DNA from: Owenia fusiformis
Taxonomy: Eukaryota > Annelida > Polychaeta > Sabellida > Oweniidae
DNA: 64,000 bases
Direction: 5' to 3'
Assembly: GCA_903813345.2 (NCBI GenBank)
Contig: CAIIXF020000002.1
Span: 10,704,150-10,768,149 of the forward strand
Each line of letters starts with the position of its first letter. Position 1 is the stretch's first letter. The notes under the pieces were generated by a model, which saw only the letters and a list, made by a program, of their open reading frames with translations, was not told the DNA's origin and ran no database searches. Shown here piece by piece: positions 43,043 through 55,575 of this stretch. Made by a program: the position numbers and the translations under genes.

Positions 43043-43461
43043 AGTCTAAATATACAAAATGGGGACGTCAAATCCCATGCTGTCAAAGATGATACAAGAC
43101 GCCATCTTGAAACTATGTACTCAAAACATGACGTTTCAAAATTCTCTTGAAATTGATGGTATTATTTGTGTGTCAAGGGGAGAGACTACACATGATGTTG
43201 TGATTAAAATGCACAGAACGATAGTAAAGCCACCAGATAGTTTGGATGCACGAACTCCACGTTGGATGGATAGTGCTAAACTTAATGCAGCTTTAAAGGA
43301 CATGAAGTTCCCAAAAATTCCAAAACCTCATCCAACCACAGGTTCTGTGAATCATCGAGAGATAATGGCAAAGTTATCCCGTGACCCACCACCAAGTAAA
43401 CAGGCACAAGAACCATCAAAAACTGATGCTACACAATCAACTCCTGGTGGAGATATCAAAG
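43043..43461 (+). CDS. Plus-strand BEN-like gene, exon with start codon (N-terminal module)
   Basis: Acceptor ttatttcttttcag ends at 43,042; ATG at 43,059; donor AAAG|GTATCA at 43,462; 403 coding bases, phase 1 donor. With exons 43,661-43,912, 44,513-44,733, 46,444-46,624 and 47,289-49,036 the frame is continuous over 2,805 bases (934 residues). The N-terminal ~60 residues (KMIQDAILKLCTQNMTFQNS, LEIDGIICVSRGE, VVIKMHRTIVKPP) are nearly identical to the minus-strand gene's N-terminus. Then comes a Pro/Lys/Ser-rich tail ending STPGGDIK. I do not recognise the N-terminal module; its conservation between the two genes suggests a protein-interaction role. The acceptor before the ATG implies an upstream non-coding exon. 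Confidence 0.85.
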
Positions 43462-43660
43462 GTATCATTACAATCCTATCAAAATTATTCATCAGTATAT
43501 TTGACTACTTTGATCATATAAGCAATATACTTTAATTACATTCTAAGGTTTTTAATTCAGTTGAATCGTTGGAATAAATTGCAATTTAAATCTTGAAATG
43601 TGTACAAATATTTGAATTAAGAATCTTATTTTACTTTTGTGCTATTTTCTTTTTAAGCAG

Positions 43661-43912
43661 ATGAAAAAGAAAAACCAAATAACAAACGCAAAAGTGAATC
43701 TCAAACCGAGAATGGAACGGATGAACCTAGTGAAAAACAGTCAAAATCAAATGATGATGTTGAAATCAAGGAGGAACCAATACAGTTAGAACTAGAAGAA
43801 GACGACTATGATGATGGAGATGATGGAGCAGATACATATGGAGGTGCAAGTTGGATGGGTGGGGATGATAGTAATGAAGACCTACCCCCTGGCATGACTC
43901 ACCAAACAGCAG
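43661..43912 (+). CDS. Plus-strand BEN-like gene, acidic linker exon
   Basis: Acceptor ctttttaagcag ends at 43,660; donor GCAG|GTCAGT at 43,913; 252 bp, phase 1 at both ends. Lys/Asn/Ser-rich start, then DDVEIKEEPIQLELEEDDYD and a Gly/Asp-rich stretch (GASWMGGDD). Clear paralogue of the shared minus-strand exon 37,480-37,752, with the same phase and the same IKEEP motif. Confidence 0.85.
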
Positions 43913-44512
43913 GTCAGTGATGTTATTAAATTCAAATTCTGTACAGGCCTATAACAGGATATTGGTAAGCTACACTTGTATGTATCATTAGTCATGCTAA
44001 TGTGATTAATTAAAATATATATTGGCATCATACCAAATGGAATTGATTTCTATCAAGTTGTCAAAAAATCATGAAGAAATTAAAAGAATAACACAGCAAC
44101 ACTTGTCATGATTGTCTATTTATAAGGCTCATCCTTGTTACATCATTGCTTAACATGAACGTACATACTGAGTTATGAGCTATTATTAATTTCAGTAGAA
44201 GATTCTTAACTGAATGAAGTAATGTGTTTCACTAATGCAGCCTTTTCAGTCCATGGTGTCCCAAATTTCTAACTTACATACTGAGTTCAATAGATACAAT
44301 TCAACACACTGCCAATATAATTCGGCGCCGTTTCGCCATCGAAAACATTGGGCGCTGTTCCGACACCGTTTTGGCACCGTTCCGGCACCGAAACCTTAAG
44401 ACACTAAAATTTGCCAAAATTTGGCCCCGAAATGGCATCGAAAATCAGATTGCATTTTGGGGGTGTAGGGGTATTCTAAACTGAACGAACTAAATCCATT
44501 TTATTCCTGCAG
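43913..44512. other. Intron
   Basis: Bounded by GT and AG. 44,320-44,450 carries short degenerate 'cggcaccg / ttggcaccgtt' repeats, more GC-rich than the surroundings. Confidence 0.6.
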
Positions 44513-44733
44513 CTTTTCTCCAGTCCATGAAGTCACAAATGATTGGATTCGGCACTGATTATAGCGAATATGGTGACCTTCCAGGCTGTTATAGAGTGCA
44601 GATACCCAAGCGTTATGGTGAAGTTTTGCAGCTGCAGCCACGATCAACCCCCAAACGGTATATGGCATATGGAGAACTTCCTGAATGTGTGAGACCCCAA
44701 ACTCCAAAGCAACTAGAGTTATTCCAGATGACC
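44513..44733 (+). CDS. Plus-strand BEN-like gene, third coding exon
   Basis: Acceptor ttattcctgcag ends at 44,512; donor ACC|GTAAGT at 44,734; phase 1 in, phase 0 out. Encodes FLQSMKSQMIGFGTDYSEYG, then two related blocks, 'YGDLPGCYRVQIPKRYGE' and 'YGELPECVRPQTPKQLEL', suggesting an internal duplication. No known domain recognised. It leads directly into the BEN-like region. Confidence 0.8.
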
Positions 44734-46443
44734 GTAAGTAAATGTGTACTGTGTTTTAGTTGTTATGTAAAAGTGGCTCAACCCTCTAAGTATATGTGTA
44801 CTCTATTTTAGTTGTTATGTTAAAGTGGCTCAACCTTCCAACACTGATACCAAAAACTCCTCTTTGAAAGAGCCAAAAACCTCATGCAGCTACTCAACAA
44901 TTTTCTTAAAACTCCATCAGAGGTTGAGTCCAGAGTTTCAGATCCTCAGTAAAACAAGTTTTTTTGAAAAATTACTCATATGAGTTTTTACTAGTATTTT
45001 TAAAAAATTACTTGTAATTGAAAGTAAATAACTTTTGTCCGAAAACCCCAGGGCCTACAGAGGACCCCCTTGGTTTAGGCCTTCAACTTTCTACTGACTC
45101 CCTGGACTGACACCTCCTTTGCTGGCATTGTCCTTTTTACCAGGAATTTGTCCATTTACATTTATTGATGTATGTCACATTTGTGCACAATATTATAATA
45201 AATATGCAATACATATTCACAATTCTTTAATTGAATCACTGCAAACACTAGAATTGTTATATTCATAAACTCAGTCTGATTCTGAATTAAATCTTGCTGA
45301 ATTGGCAAGCCATACCCTTCACTTCCGGTTTTTCGGCAAGGATAAATAACTCAGTATTTCTCAAATACTGTTGATTATCTGTCATTTTCACTTCAGATTT
45401 ATCTTCTCCAAGGTATGTTAGTTCATGGTATTTTATTCTGATTATGTCTTGAGTAGATTTTTGGGGTTTTATAGAAGGGATAATAGATTAATTGCTCTGG
45501 GTTGAATTCACGGATAGTGGGAAGTCCTCCATCTAGGAGGTATGATACAAATAATATAAGTAATATGTGGAGGACTTCCCATAACCGTGGTTGAATTCTA
45601 AAAAAAATTTCAATTTTTTGGTGCAAAGCTTCGACTAGGTCCCTAAAGGGGCGGGGTTTAGTCTCCAACTGGTTCAAGCGCTCAGTAAAAAAGGTTTTAA
45701 GAGATCACCGATCCCAGAATTTCACCGGACACTGCATAATGCATGCGTACGGGATACAGGTTAAATTGCGCAGAGCATTTACAATATAGATTTTGCAGGC
45801 AACTTTTCCCCGGGGTTATATCCAGGCTTATATCATATGTTTGCGCTGGAAATACACCTGAAATCTCCCGAGAAAAGTTATGATTGGAAAAAGTTTTAAA
45901 CTTTTTGGAAAAACGTCTCATTTGACAAAACGTGTGGTTAAAAGGGGATGTAAAGCTACAAACAAATATGATCATGCCATACTCGTACGAATGGCAAGTA
46001 TTTTGAAATTATTTCTCGTATTTGACAAATTACGAGTATACGAGTGGGGATCTGAACCTCTGGTTGAGTCACAAGTCTTGTGTATTGGTATTTATATTTG
46101 AATAAGATTTGAATTTGAATTTTATACAGCTGATTTCCAATTCCTGTTGCCCCAAATTTCCAATTTCTGCTAAAAGCAATAGAATTGAAATCATAATGTC
46201 ATGTCTCATAATTCTGACCTTGATATCAGTTTGACAATAATGTTACTTGTAACCTAGTCAAACATTACCACTGTATTATTGCATGTATAGTATATATATA
46301 TGATATAAATGATTATTAAAAAAAAAACAAAAAAAACTTGATAATATCATTGTGTAACAATTTGTGTTATTGGTCATGCTATAAATGTTAATTACAATGT
46401 AAAGATTAAAATCTGCAATTGTTTAGAATTCATACATTTTTAG
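44734..46443. other. Intron
   Basis: 1.7 kb. Contains a short inverted pair 'gtgggaagtcctcc' / 'ggaggacttccca' (about 45,517 and 45,571). Open frames around 45,697-46,101 have no recognisable features. Confidence 0.6.
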
Positions 46444-46624
46444 GAGATCCCTAAACATCTGAAAGACCAAGCAATCAACATGTATGCTTCAAAGGGCCAG
46501 TATAAAGCGACTAGAGATCTGATCAACAACTTGTTCACTAATCAAGAACTCCTATATGCATCCAAAGGGAAAGGAGGAATCGTTACCTTTGATGAGCTTG
46601 GGCCAAGACTTGACCTGATAAAAG
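46444..46624 (+). CDS. Plus-strand BEN-like gene, fourth coding exon (first half of BEN-like domain)
   Basis: Acceptor cattttttag ends at 46,443 (phase 0); donor AAAG|GTAATG at 46,625 (phase 1). Encodes IPKHLKDQAINMYASKGQ, then 'ATRDLINNLFTNQELLYASK' and 'FDELGPRLDLIK'. The LxxLFTxxEL block followed by a short loop and an acidic/hydrophobic helix matches the first part of BEN domains. The second half is in the next exon. Confidence 0.75.
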
Positions 46625-47288
46625 GTAATGTCAAAGCCAAAGGACAGGTTTTAATGCATTTGTTGATGGCAGTAGACATATTTTGACAACATAGGGGGTG
46701 CATAATAGCCATCTGGTGTAATAAAAATATTTAAGGAAGAATTGAAATTGCATGTTCAATATCCATAAAATTCATTCATCATTGCATACTATAATTTATC
46801 ACATGACCGGGAGTTTCTATGCATTCTGATAGGTCAATTGTGATGATGCATTTTCCTTATCACATGACTCATTTTCATGTGATATGATGTAACATCACTG
46901 TTTGTATCTTCTCAGAGCTGAAGATAACGGTATGATGCCATATTATGTAATCACATTTGAACTTTGCATCATGTCATTGTTGCTGACTCAAATATTCTCC
47001 ATTCTATGTGATATTGTGATTCTATGTGAAGATGGATGAGAAACAGGACGTCCCTGAAAGATTCAGCTTTTACAGTTCAATAATGAGGTCCTAGACATAA
47101 AATTATCATCACACGTTTCAGCTTATTAGATACAGGAAATGTTCCACTCAGGTACAATGTATCGCCTATCGTGCTTCGCTTTTGTGGATGATAAGATGTT
47201 ATCATTTGTGGAATATATCCTGTATCACTATTGAAATTTGTGATAACTAAAGCATTCATATTAGTATTGCATTTTTCATATTTTGTAG
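46625..47288. other. Intron
   Basis: GT...AG bounded. AT-rich; no other element seen. Confidence 0.6.
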
Positions 47289-49036
47289 CATTCATGGCTG
47301 AAACATTTGGAGTACCATACAAGTTTGTTCACACTGTTGCACACCAACGTCATAGAGAGGTGAAGCGCTATGCTAAGAAGTGCAGTGAAGGGCAAACATC
47401 TGCAACAGATTCAAGTACAGCTGAAACAACCACTGGTGCTGGTAATTCAAGCTTCAATGAAGGAGACAGTATGCAACAAAATGACACTTCTGATATAGCA
47501 CAAGATGAAACAACAGATGAGCAAACAAATCCAATCTCCTCTCACAATGATGGACTTGATTCAATTAAAACAGAAAATGAACCACAGGATGCTAAAATGG
47601 ACGAATCTGGTGATGGACCAACATGTTCAAGTTCACCTCGTAGTGCTCCGTCGGAACCTGATGTTAAAGAGAAGGTTAAAAAACCTAAAGGAAGACCAGG
47701 AAGAAGGAATAAAATAACACCAAAAATAAGGCCTACTGAGGGAGGAAATGTTCCACCTAACTCTAGAATAATGGAGAGAACAAGCACACCATCTAAAGCA
47801 AAATCTGAGAGAGCAACTGATTCTAGATCAGTGGAAAGGGCAACAATGTCACCTCGATCAAGATCAACTGAGAGTGAACACATGTCACCAAGATCAAGTG
47901 AACGTGCAAACTTATCTCCAGGCGCGAGACCACTGGAAAAATCAAATATGTCACCTGATTCAGGGACTGTGGATAGATCAAACCCAATGAACACACCACC
48001 AAGGTCTGTAGAAAGACCAAATAATGTGAGCACACCTCCAGACTCAATGTCATTAGACAGGCCAAGTGGCATGAATACACAGCATGATTCACAGTCCATG
48101 GAAAGAGGAAACACTCCACATGATTCGAGATCCATGGAAAGATCAAGCATGCAACATGATTCAAGATCAATGGAAAGATCAAGCATGCTATCAAATGATC
48201 CAAGGTCAATGGAGAGATCGAGCATGCTACCAAATGATCCAAGATCAATGGAAAGATCAAGCATGCAGCATGACCCAAGATCAATGGAAAGATCAAGCAT
48301 GCTGCCAAATGATCCTAGATCAATGGAAAGATCAAGTATGATGCCAAGATCATATGAAAGCATGAACATGCCACCAAATAGCAGGCCAGGTGAGAGAGAA
48401 AACATGCCTTTAATACATAGGCATTTTGAACAACCAGGAATGCCTCCAAGTCCAAGACTAGGTGATCGATCAAACATGCCTCCTAGCCCAAGGTTATATG
48501 ACAGACTAAACATGCCTCCTAACCCTAGGTTTGAAGGTGACAGGCACGATGCATCACCTAATTCACGAATGTATGAGAGAGGAAATATGCCACCTATTCA
48601 TGATCGAATGAATATGCCCACTAACCAAGGCATAGATAATACAAATCCACCACCTAACTCTGGTTTTAATAAGTCCCCAAATTCTGAAGAATCTCCAAAT
48701 TCTGGCCTGGTTGAGTCTCCAGTCGATTCTCCAAACCCACGATTCACAGAAATGGTCAACGTTCCACTAGAATCTAACCGAATGGAGAATGTACCTATGG
48801 AGCCTCCTCCATTTGCAAACCCTAACCAGTACATGGATAGAAACCAACCAATTGGTCAAGGACCAGGGCCAGGCCCAAACCAGTTCCTGCCAAACCCTAA
48901 CCAGCACATGAACGCAAACCAGTATATGGATCCAAATCAACATTTAGATGCTAACCAGTATATGGGTCAAAACCAGTATATGGAGGGGCACCAGTATATG
49001 GATTCCCAACGCTATATGGATCCCAATCTGAGATAA
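47289..49036 (+). CDS. Plus-strand BEN-like gene, terminal exon (rest of BEN-like domain and low-complexity C-terminus)
   Basis: Acceptor cattttttttgtag-like tract ends at 47,288 (phase 1); stop TAA at 49,034-49,036; about 582 residues. The start (FMAETFGVPYKFVHTVAHQR, then HREVKRYAKKC) completes the BEN-like fold. Next come a Ser/Thr/Glu-rich acidic region, a basic patch (KEKVKKPKGRPGRRNK, AT-hook-like GRPGR), and a long Ser/Arg/Met/Pro region. That region has at least six copies of a ~13-residue unit around 'MERSSMLPNDPRS' and ends in 'NQYMDPNQH'-type repeats. It is likely disordered. The repeats open long antisense frames that are not genes. Confidence 0.85.
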
Positions 49037-49712
49037 TTTGTAAGGAAAACTCATGCAGGGTGTGCCATAAGAATTTACAGGCCAAAATTTATATGAATAT
49101 TTTACATTTTGGCTAAAATCAAGAATTTATCCTGGAATTTTCCAAATTAATTACTAGTATCCAGATAAATGTTTGGTGAATTTGTACAATCATTCGATTT
49201 TGATTTAAGATTCATCAACTTTAGATTATGATGATATTTATCTCAAATATTGTCTGAATACATGAATTACAGGATAATTTCCTCTCTGAATCATCGCAAT
49301 GGGAAAATATGTTCTGGATAAATTTTGAGGTTACATAAATTTATGATCCAAAGGTTCTGAACCTTCGCTTATGTCACACCCTGGAAGCGTGAACTGTGCA
49401 ATGGGAACCAATGAAGGCAAATTAATCCATTTACTCGACATTGGTACATCAGATACTGTTTAATATTAGATATTTGAATATAATGAACAAACATCATGGC
49501 AATTCAGATACCTACCTCTCACCATCTTTTGAAAAGCCAGCATTGCTTGTTTGGCTGTATGCGATCTGGTTATTTAAACTGAGATTTGATTCTTGATTAC
49601 TTGTTGAGATTTTATTTGTAAACACCAATGGCACAAAATGAATAACACAATCACTCAACTAAAGTTTAATCAAAACATGTTGAGAGGCAAGGATATATGT
49701 ATACACTTTATA
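49037..49712. other. 3' flank of the plus-strand gene
   Basis: Probable 3' UTR, AT-rich. No certain AATAAA within the first few hundred bases. No other gene. Confidence 0.4.
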
Positions 49713-50183
49713 CAGTAAAACCTGTCTAATCCGAACGCCAGTGGGACCGGCTAAAAGCGTTCAGATTAGAAGGTGTTCACATTTCAAAGTTTTTGCATTC
49801 GCAATATTCTGGATTTTGAAGAAATGTGAACACATTCATGGTATATATTTATAGTTCTTTTGACCACATAGCTTTATGGCATTCCAGAAATTTGAAAATT
49901 CATGCTGGAAAGCCCCATTATGAATGTGACCATTCAAAATCTTTTCCCAAAGTTCTGATATCATGACAATATTTGAGCAATTTTGTTTGTATGAAACATC
50001 TAGACAGGTGAATTTTTCAAATATGACTGTTCACTTCAAATTGGGAGGTGTTCACATTTCAAGTTTTACATTGGAGTCAATAGGAGGAGAAAATGGGAGG
50101 GAAAATTGGACCGAAAAAAGTGTTCTTATTGGGAGTTGTTCGGATTAGCCAGTTGTTCAGATATACATGTACAGGTTCTACTG
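49713..50183 (-). mobile_element. pogo-like MITE, copy 2 (inverted)
   Basis: Reverse-orientation homologue of 712-1172: starts CAGTAAAACCTGTCTAATCC, ends AGGTTCTACTG, TA at 49,711-49,712 and 50,184-50,185. 471 bp, no coding content. Confidence 0.8.
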
Positions 50184-50912
50184 TATAGAATATATATACA
50201 ATATGTATGTTATATACATAGTGATGTATTCACACAATAAACTAATATACAATCATAAAATTAGTATGTAGACCTAGTAAAATACATTGGAAGTACAGTA
50301 CAGTACAGTGCAGTACATAGTAGCATTTTGTAGTCTAGATTGTAAATGTATTTTAGTCTGATCTCTCCTAGCATGCCTTACAAGCTAGTTTGCCACAGTA
50401 AGCAATATTGCAAAATGAAAAATATGTAAAAGTATAAAAATTAAGTAAGTACATACTGACATATGATCAAGTATGTTCAAGATTGTAAATGAAATATTTG
50501 GTTAGTATCTGTTTTTTACTTAAATAGCTAGTACTTAGAAAATAGAGATGGATTAGGCTAGGGATATTTAATTTCATATATATGCCAGAATCAGTGAATA
50601 TATTCCATTAGGATTGGTAGCGATAATTGATGTGTGAATTTTTCAGAATTTTTTGATGACTGGCTTGAGAGAAAATGTGTTCAATTTAATTTAGTTCACC
50701 ATATTGTTATTCGCTACCAATTCTTTCACAATTTTACAATAACTTTCATTTTGTAATTGGTGAATTTATTCGCTCTATCCTGATCATCTATAGAGAGAAA
50801 AGTGGATTGTTTATAGAATCTTCATCCAAGTACTGTATAGTTATGACGAATATAACTACAGTACTGCAAAACATATGAAAGGAAAATACATGTGAGACCT
50901 CAAAATAATATT
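50184..50912. other. Intergenic, no gene seen
   Basis: AT-rich sequence with a short 'cagtacagta' microsatellite at about 50,297. Confidence 0.4.
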
Positions 50913-51098
50913 CCACTTTGGAGTTGTTCAATTTATTATAGGCTGATTCTTCTTTATGTTAACGTGGTAACAACCGAAACGTGTTTCGCTAATTTGGATG
51001 TTCCACTTTGAGAGGTCTAAATTATATAGGCTAATTTTTCTTTATGTTAATGGGGTAACAACCGAAACGTGTTTCGCTAATTTGGATGTTCCACTTTC
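50913..51098. repeat. ~89-bp direct repeat, two copies plus a partial third
   Basis: Units begin ccactttgg/ccactttga (50,913; 51,003; 51,091) and share 'ggtaacaaccgaaacgtgtt' followed by 'tcgctaatttggatgtt'. Confidence 0.8.
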
Positions 51099-51608
51099 GG
51101 ATGTCTTCCACTCAGCATGTTCTCTTGAACTTATAAATTTTACACCACATCCCAAAGATTCAATTTTACTCATGTTTACTTTGATAGGGGTATACATTAT
51201 TAAATATACATCTAATGAATAACTGCATTATAATTGCATTCATCTCTGTTTACATAAATTCTCCTAAAAAGTTGATACATATTTTAATCAAATTCTATAT
51301 TATCTTATGTAGGCCAAATTATACATGACATTTTCTGTATATTTGGTTTTAATTTTTAAAAAGTTGAATTAAATGATACATAGTTTAAAGGGTCCTGTTT
51401 CACTCTACTATACCTTGAATTTGGTGTTCATGAGCAGCTCATTTGGCTTATAATAATGATTTTGTTATTTGTTTTTATTTGTCTGTTCCTTATTAATGTT
51501 TATTGGATGATTGTTAGAATGTTAATAAGGTACTTTCAAAAATGTACTAAACAATTCAATTAGACAAACAGAGTATCTTATGCATTTCTAGGGGTCAGGT
51601 ATAGTCAT
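51099..51608. other. Intergenic, no gene seen
   Basis: AT-rich; nothing recognised. Confidence 0.4.
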
Positions 51609-51890
51609 GGGCGTAGCCAGGGGGGGTGCGATGGGTGCGATCGCACCCCCCCCCCCCCCCCCCATAACCTTTGAAAATATGACCATTGGATAGAGGTAGA
51701 AAAGAGCTTTAAAATGCTTTTTATTTGAAGCTTCTAGCTCAATTTTGAAGGAAGTTGCATCAATTTTTGTAAAATTCAAAAGAAATCTTAATTTTTTGTG
51801 TTGCTTATGGCAAAATCGCACCCCCCCTGACCGAAAACTGAAAAATTTTCGGCGATCGCACCCCCCCCTGACTGAAAGCTGGCTACGCCC
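51609..51890. mobile_element. 'GGGCGTAGCCAG' MITE with poly-C tracts
   Basis: Perfect 12-bp inverted ends GGGCGTAGCCAG / CTGGCTACGCCC. A long C run at about 51,646-51,663, and 'gatcgcacccccc' blocks inverted and direct. Same family style as 34,283-34,417 and 52,289-52,460. Confidence 0.75.
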
Positions 51891-52288
51891 CTGGGTATAG
51901 TAGAGTGTGTTTTTTGTCACCCAGAGTCGCACATCAGTAAGTGACACAAAGAATTGCTTTGTATATTTGGGGCATGTTTTGATCTGGAATAAACTTATTT
52001 AACTGAACCAAGACCCTTTAAACGAAAAGTGCAAGTATGATTGTCAATTATAATATGAAAACATATCTTTTGTGCATGTGTCTATTTGTATAATATTGAT
52101 ATATCCATGTAATAATAATAAACTTCATGGCTTTTACACAACTTGAAATACATGTGCTTGTTTTCGTACTGTGTCCCTTGTGCATAGGTTTTTGGATAGA
52201 GATGACTATATTAGCAGTCAGTGCCGTCTCTGTAGCACACCTTCGTAAACTTATGAGCGTATTAGATCAAACAAAACCACCAGACCTT

Positions 52289-52460
52289 GCCCGTAGCCAG
52301 CTTTTACCAGGAAGGGGAGCTTTTTTCCAGGGGGAGCTTTTTCACAATTTTGGCTAAAAATCATTCGAAAAATTCTCAGAATGGTGAAAAACTGCATAAT
52401 TTTGAAAGAATTTCTGGCCAGGGGGGAGCTTCCGCTACCCCAGCTCTCCTGGCTTCGGGC
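52289..52460. mobile_element. Short 'GCCCGTAGCCAG' MITE
   Basis: Ends gcccgtagccag and ctggcttcgggc; interior 'ggggagcttttttccagg'. 172 bp, no coding content. Confidence 0.65.
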
Positions 52461-53689
52461 CTGCAGACCATATATTATATGTGTCAACAAAAATTCTGCC
52501 TACATGTACTGTATGGTGGTTTATAATTATTGATTAATTGTCTTGTTCCAATACATTAATTGTTTACCTTATTACTTATTATATTACCTTAGACTTATGG
52601 CAAGTCTTTAGAGACCCTTTCGTCTACAAGTCACTTACCTAACTCAACTGTAATCTGCTAAAGACCGCCACACTGACTAGAAAGACATCATATTATTCAC
52701 ATAAGAATTTGGTTATTTCAGACAAGTCAAGGTCTGGCAGGAATGTCCTGGCTAAGGCCATATACACTGTTGGATATCAAGCGAAGGTAACGTGTGCCAC
52801 CTTCGCACTCAAGATGACGGACGAATGTTGTCGATTTCGAAAATTTTAGTTTTCATCGACCTTATGTGCACGTTTTGTAGAACAACAAGGGAAAATATAA
52901 CTATTTTGCTTGACCACTCCTTGGAAAGTCATGTTAAAGAAGCTACCTGAGAGGGAGCTTAATGAAAAGACTGGGATTTTAATGTTTAAATCAATACGTT
53001 TTTTAATGACATTAGGTTCTCTATGTAAATATGTCAAGGGAGGTTGCAATTGTAAAATATACCTTATGGAAAGTAATCGTACAATAAGATTAAAAAGACA
53101 ACAATATACTCTGTAACAGATAAATCCACTGTCAACACATCCAAGGTCAACAAAGGGGCCAGTACTTACATGTATATACAGAGGCGATCCCAATGAAACT
53201 AACCCGGGGAAACCAATAGGTTAGAATTAGACGCAACTCCATTTGTTTCTATCTACACAGTTATTTATAAAACATTGGAAACAAAAATAATCTGTCCGGC
53301 TGTTCTCCGTCCTAGATCAAGAATGAGCTCTACAAAATATCGCAAGTCGTATTTAAAAAAACAAATTGATTCTTTGCCAATTTGACCCTTGGAAAAAGTG
53401 TCATCGAAAATATGTTCTTTTAATGATTTTTTATATTTTAGTAATGGAAAGCAATACCTTCGAGAAATGGTCATTCCGACATTGCACTGAGTCAAAAGCT
53501 TGAGAAATCCTTAATTAAAGAATACATCAGATAAGTCGAATTTCCAAAGAAATACAGTTGGCAATTATAGAGTTCGTCATCATTTTTTCTCCAAAAAGCG
53601 GTTAAAGCGACGAATTTTTAGTGATATTTAGTGTGTTTTTTCGGAATTTCACAGAAAAAGCTTCTGGTTTTCTTTGCACGTAAATCTCT
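52461..53689. other. Intergenic, no gene supported
   Basis: A tract at 52,722-52,786 is bounded by ttatttcag and GTAACG and is open, so a small exon is conceivable, but nothing joins to it. The rest is unique AT-rich sequence. Confidence 0.35.
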
Positions 53690-54083
53690 AAAGGACGATT
53701 CTCGGTTTGGAGAACGAAGTTCATCAATCTAAATGAGCATTATCCCTGCTTCGGACAAATTTGATATTTTTACATAATGTAGATTTGAATGTCTTCTTTT
53801 GAATAGTCATAATTTAATTTGGGTAATATTTCTAGATTTTTCACAAAAGAAATATTAGCGCAGTACACTGATGAACTTCTTTCCCAAAATCGAGACTTGT
53901 ATTTTATTGAATTGGTCTAATTGAGCGTTATCCCTGCTTCAGACCAATTTGTTATTTCTACATCTTGTAGATTTAAATGTCCTCTTTTGACTATTCATAG
54001 TTTAATTTGGGTAATATTTCTATATTTTCATGAAAAAAATTATTAGCCCAGGAGACTGTTCTCCAAACCGAGAATCGTCCTTT
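53690..54083. mobile_element. MITE-like element with 24-bp TIRs and an internal duplication
   Basis: Left aaaggacgattctcggtttg and right caaaccgagaatcgtccttt are inverted. The interior contains two diverged copies of a ~230-bp block ('gcattatccctgcttcggac' / 'gcgttatccctgcttcagac'). TSD not clear. Confidence 0.7.
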
Positions 54084-55367
54084 CTTTTTAACATTTCTCC
54101 TTATTATCACGTCTTTTATACGAAAATGATGATCTATCATTAAACTAAAAACATAAGGTATATACTATAGATCGATAACTAACCATTCAATGAAAATATT
54201 CGGGGAAACGAGTCCTTCGATTCGAGGGATCCTCTGGGAATTCTACTTTATTGTTTACTTTTTCCCATAAGCCCTTAACACTGTTTTCATTAACATAGGT
54301 TCTGGGCCGATATAAAGATGGCAGCACTAACAGAATCCACTATTATCTTTTTCTCTTAGAAGAGAATAATATTGATAAATAAACACAGATCGATTAACAT
54401 GCCATCTTAATTCTAAAATTATTCCTATCGGCCTTTGCCTGTGCCCTCGAAGCCCCGGTGGATACTGGGTTGCATATCATCCAGACAGGTGAATAATGAT
54501 AAAAGTTATGGCATGATCGAGGGCGAAAATCTTCAAATATTCCTGGGATGATGTTGAATAAAACATGATATATAGAGGTTATTTACTGGGAGGAATTGAA
54601 TATGGGTTTTATTCCGAGGGACAAGATATTTCCCGAGGCTCAGGAGGGCCAGAGGAAAATATCATATTGTCACGACGAATAAACGCCATATTCCATCCCG
54701 ACTACTAAGTGAGCTTTTTATTCCATGGTATTCATAACCGGGGGATAGAAACGCGACCAGTCTCGCACAAACCGAGATATTGTACGCAGACCTCCATTTT
54801 TGATCCAGAGAGAGGTATGTGTGATTTTACTTAGTAGCCTGTGATCGTTTTACATTGTTTCCTTATCTAGAAACAGTCTCATCAGTTTCCCAGTACTTTG
54901 AGGAACAAACAATTCTAATAGTCATTCATCTAGATTTTTGTAATGTGGGATTAAGCAAGGAAATACTTTTCCCCAGGAAATACACGAATTGAGTCAAATT
55001 AATTTCTTTTTATTTACAATTTCATTGACAAGATATGCAATTTTCTTGTGTATGGAATATACAGCTTCCAGTCGGCAAATTTTAGCTTTGAAATGATCGA
55101 AAATAGAAAAATGACGAAAGGAGTGATATACACGTACATATGGAGAACTGAATTCAACAATGTTTTTCTCTTAAATCAATCATTGAAAACATTCTGTAAA
55201 AACACGGTATTTTATGTAATGTTGACTGATTGACAACAATTTAATGCGAAAATTATTTAGAAATATTTTATATAACTGTTTTTGTTAACATTTTTTGTTT
55301 TTTTAGTGCAATTGTTTTTGCTCCTTTCTACCAATTCTTGTTGGAACAAAATAGATATACAGTATAC
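54084..55367. other. Intergenic, no gene seen
   Basis: Unique sequence, slightly more GC around 54,420-54,780. No exon or repeat ends recognised. Confidence 0.4.
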
Positions 55368-55575
55368 AACATGTTTTTAGACCTCTCAATATCATAGTTA
55401 TACAAAGGAATTTTTGGTTGATTTAAAAAAAATATTCAAAAAATTAAAACAAAATCCCCCCAAAATAGATAAAAATCAAGATAAACCTTTTATTTCATTA
55501 ACAAGATACTTTTTTGAAATCAACCAAAAGTTCCTTTGTACAATTACAATATTGAGAGACCTAAACATGTTGTGT
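55368..55575. repeat. Inverted repeat (~55-bp arms)
   Basis: Left arm acatgtttttagacctctca and right arm tgagagacctaaacatgt, extending to 'ggaatttttggttgattt' / 'aaatcaaccaaaagttcc'. Foldback MITE; ends and TSD uncertain. Confidence 0.7.

Noticed and set aside
47542-48513. 323-codon minus-strand frame
   Set aside because: Antisense of the low-complexity repeat of the BEN-like gene's terminal exon.
52722-52786. Possible 65-bp exon between ttatttcag and GTAACG
   Set aside because: Open but isolated; no upstream or downstream partner exon and no recognisable sequence.
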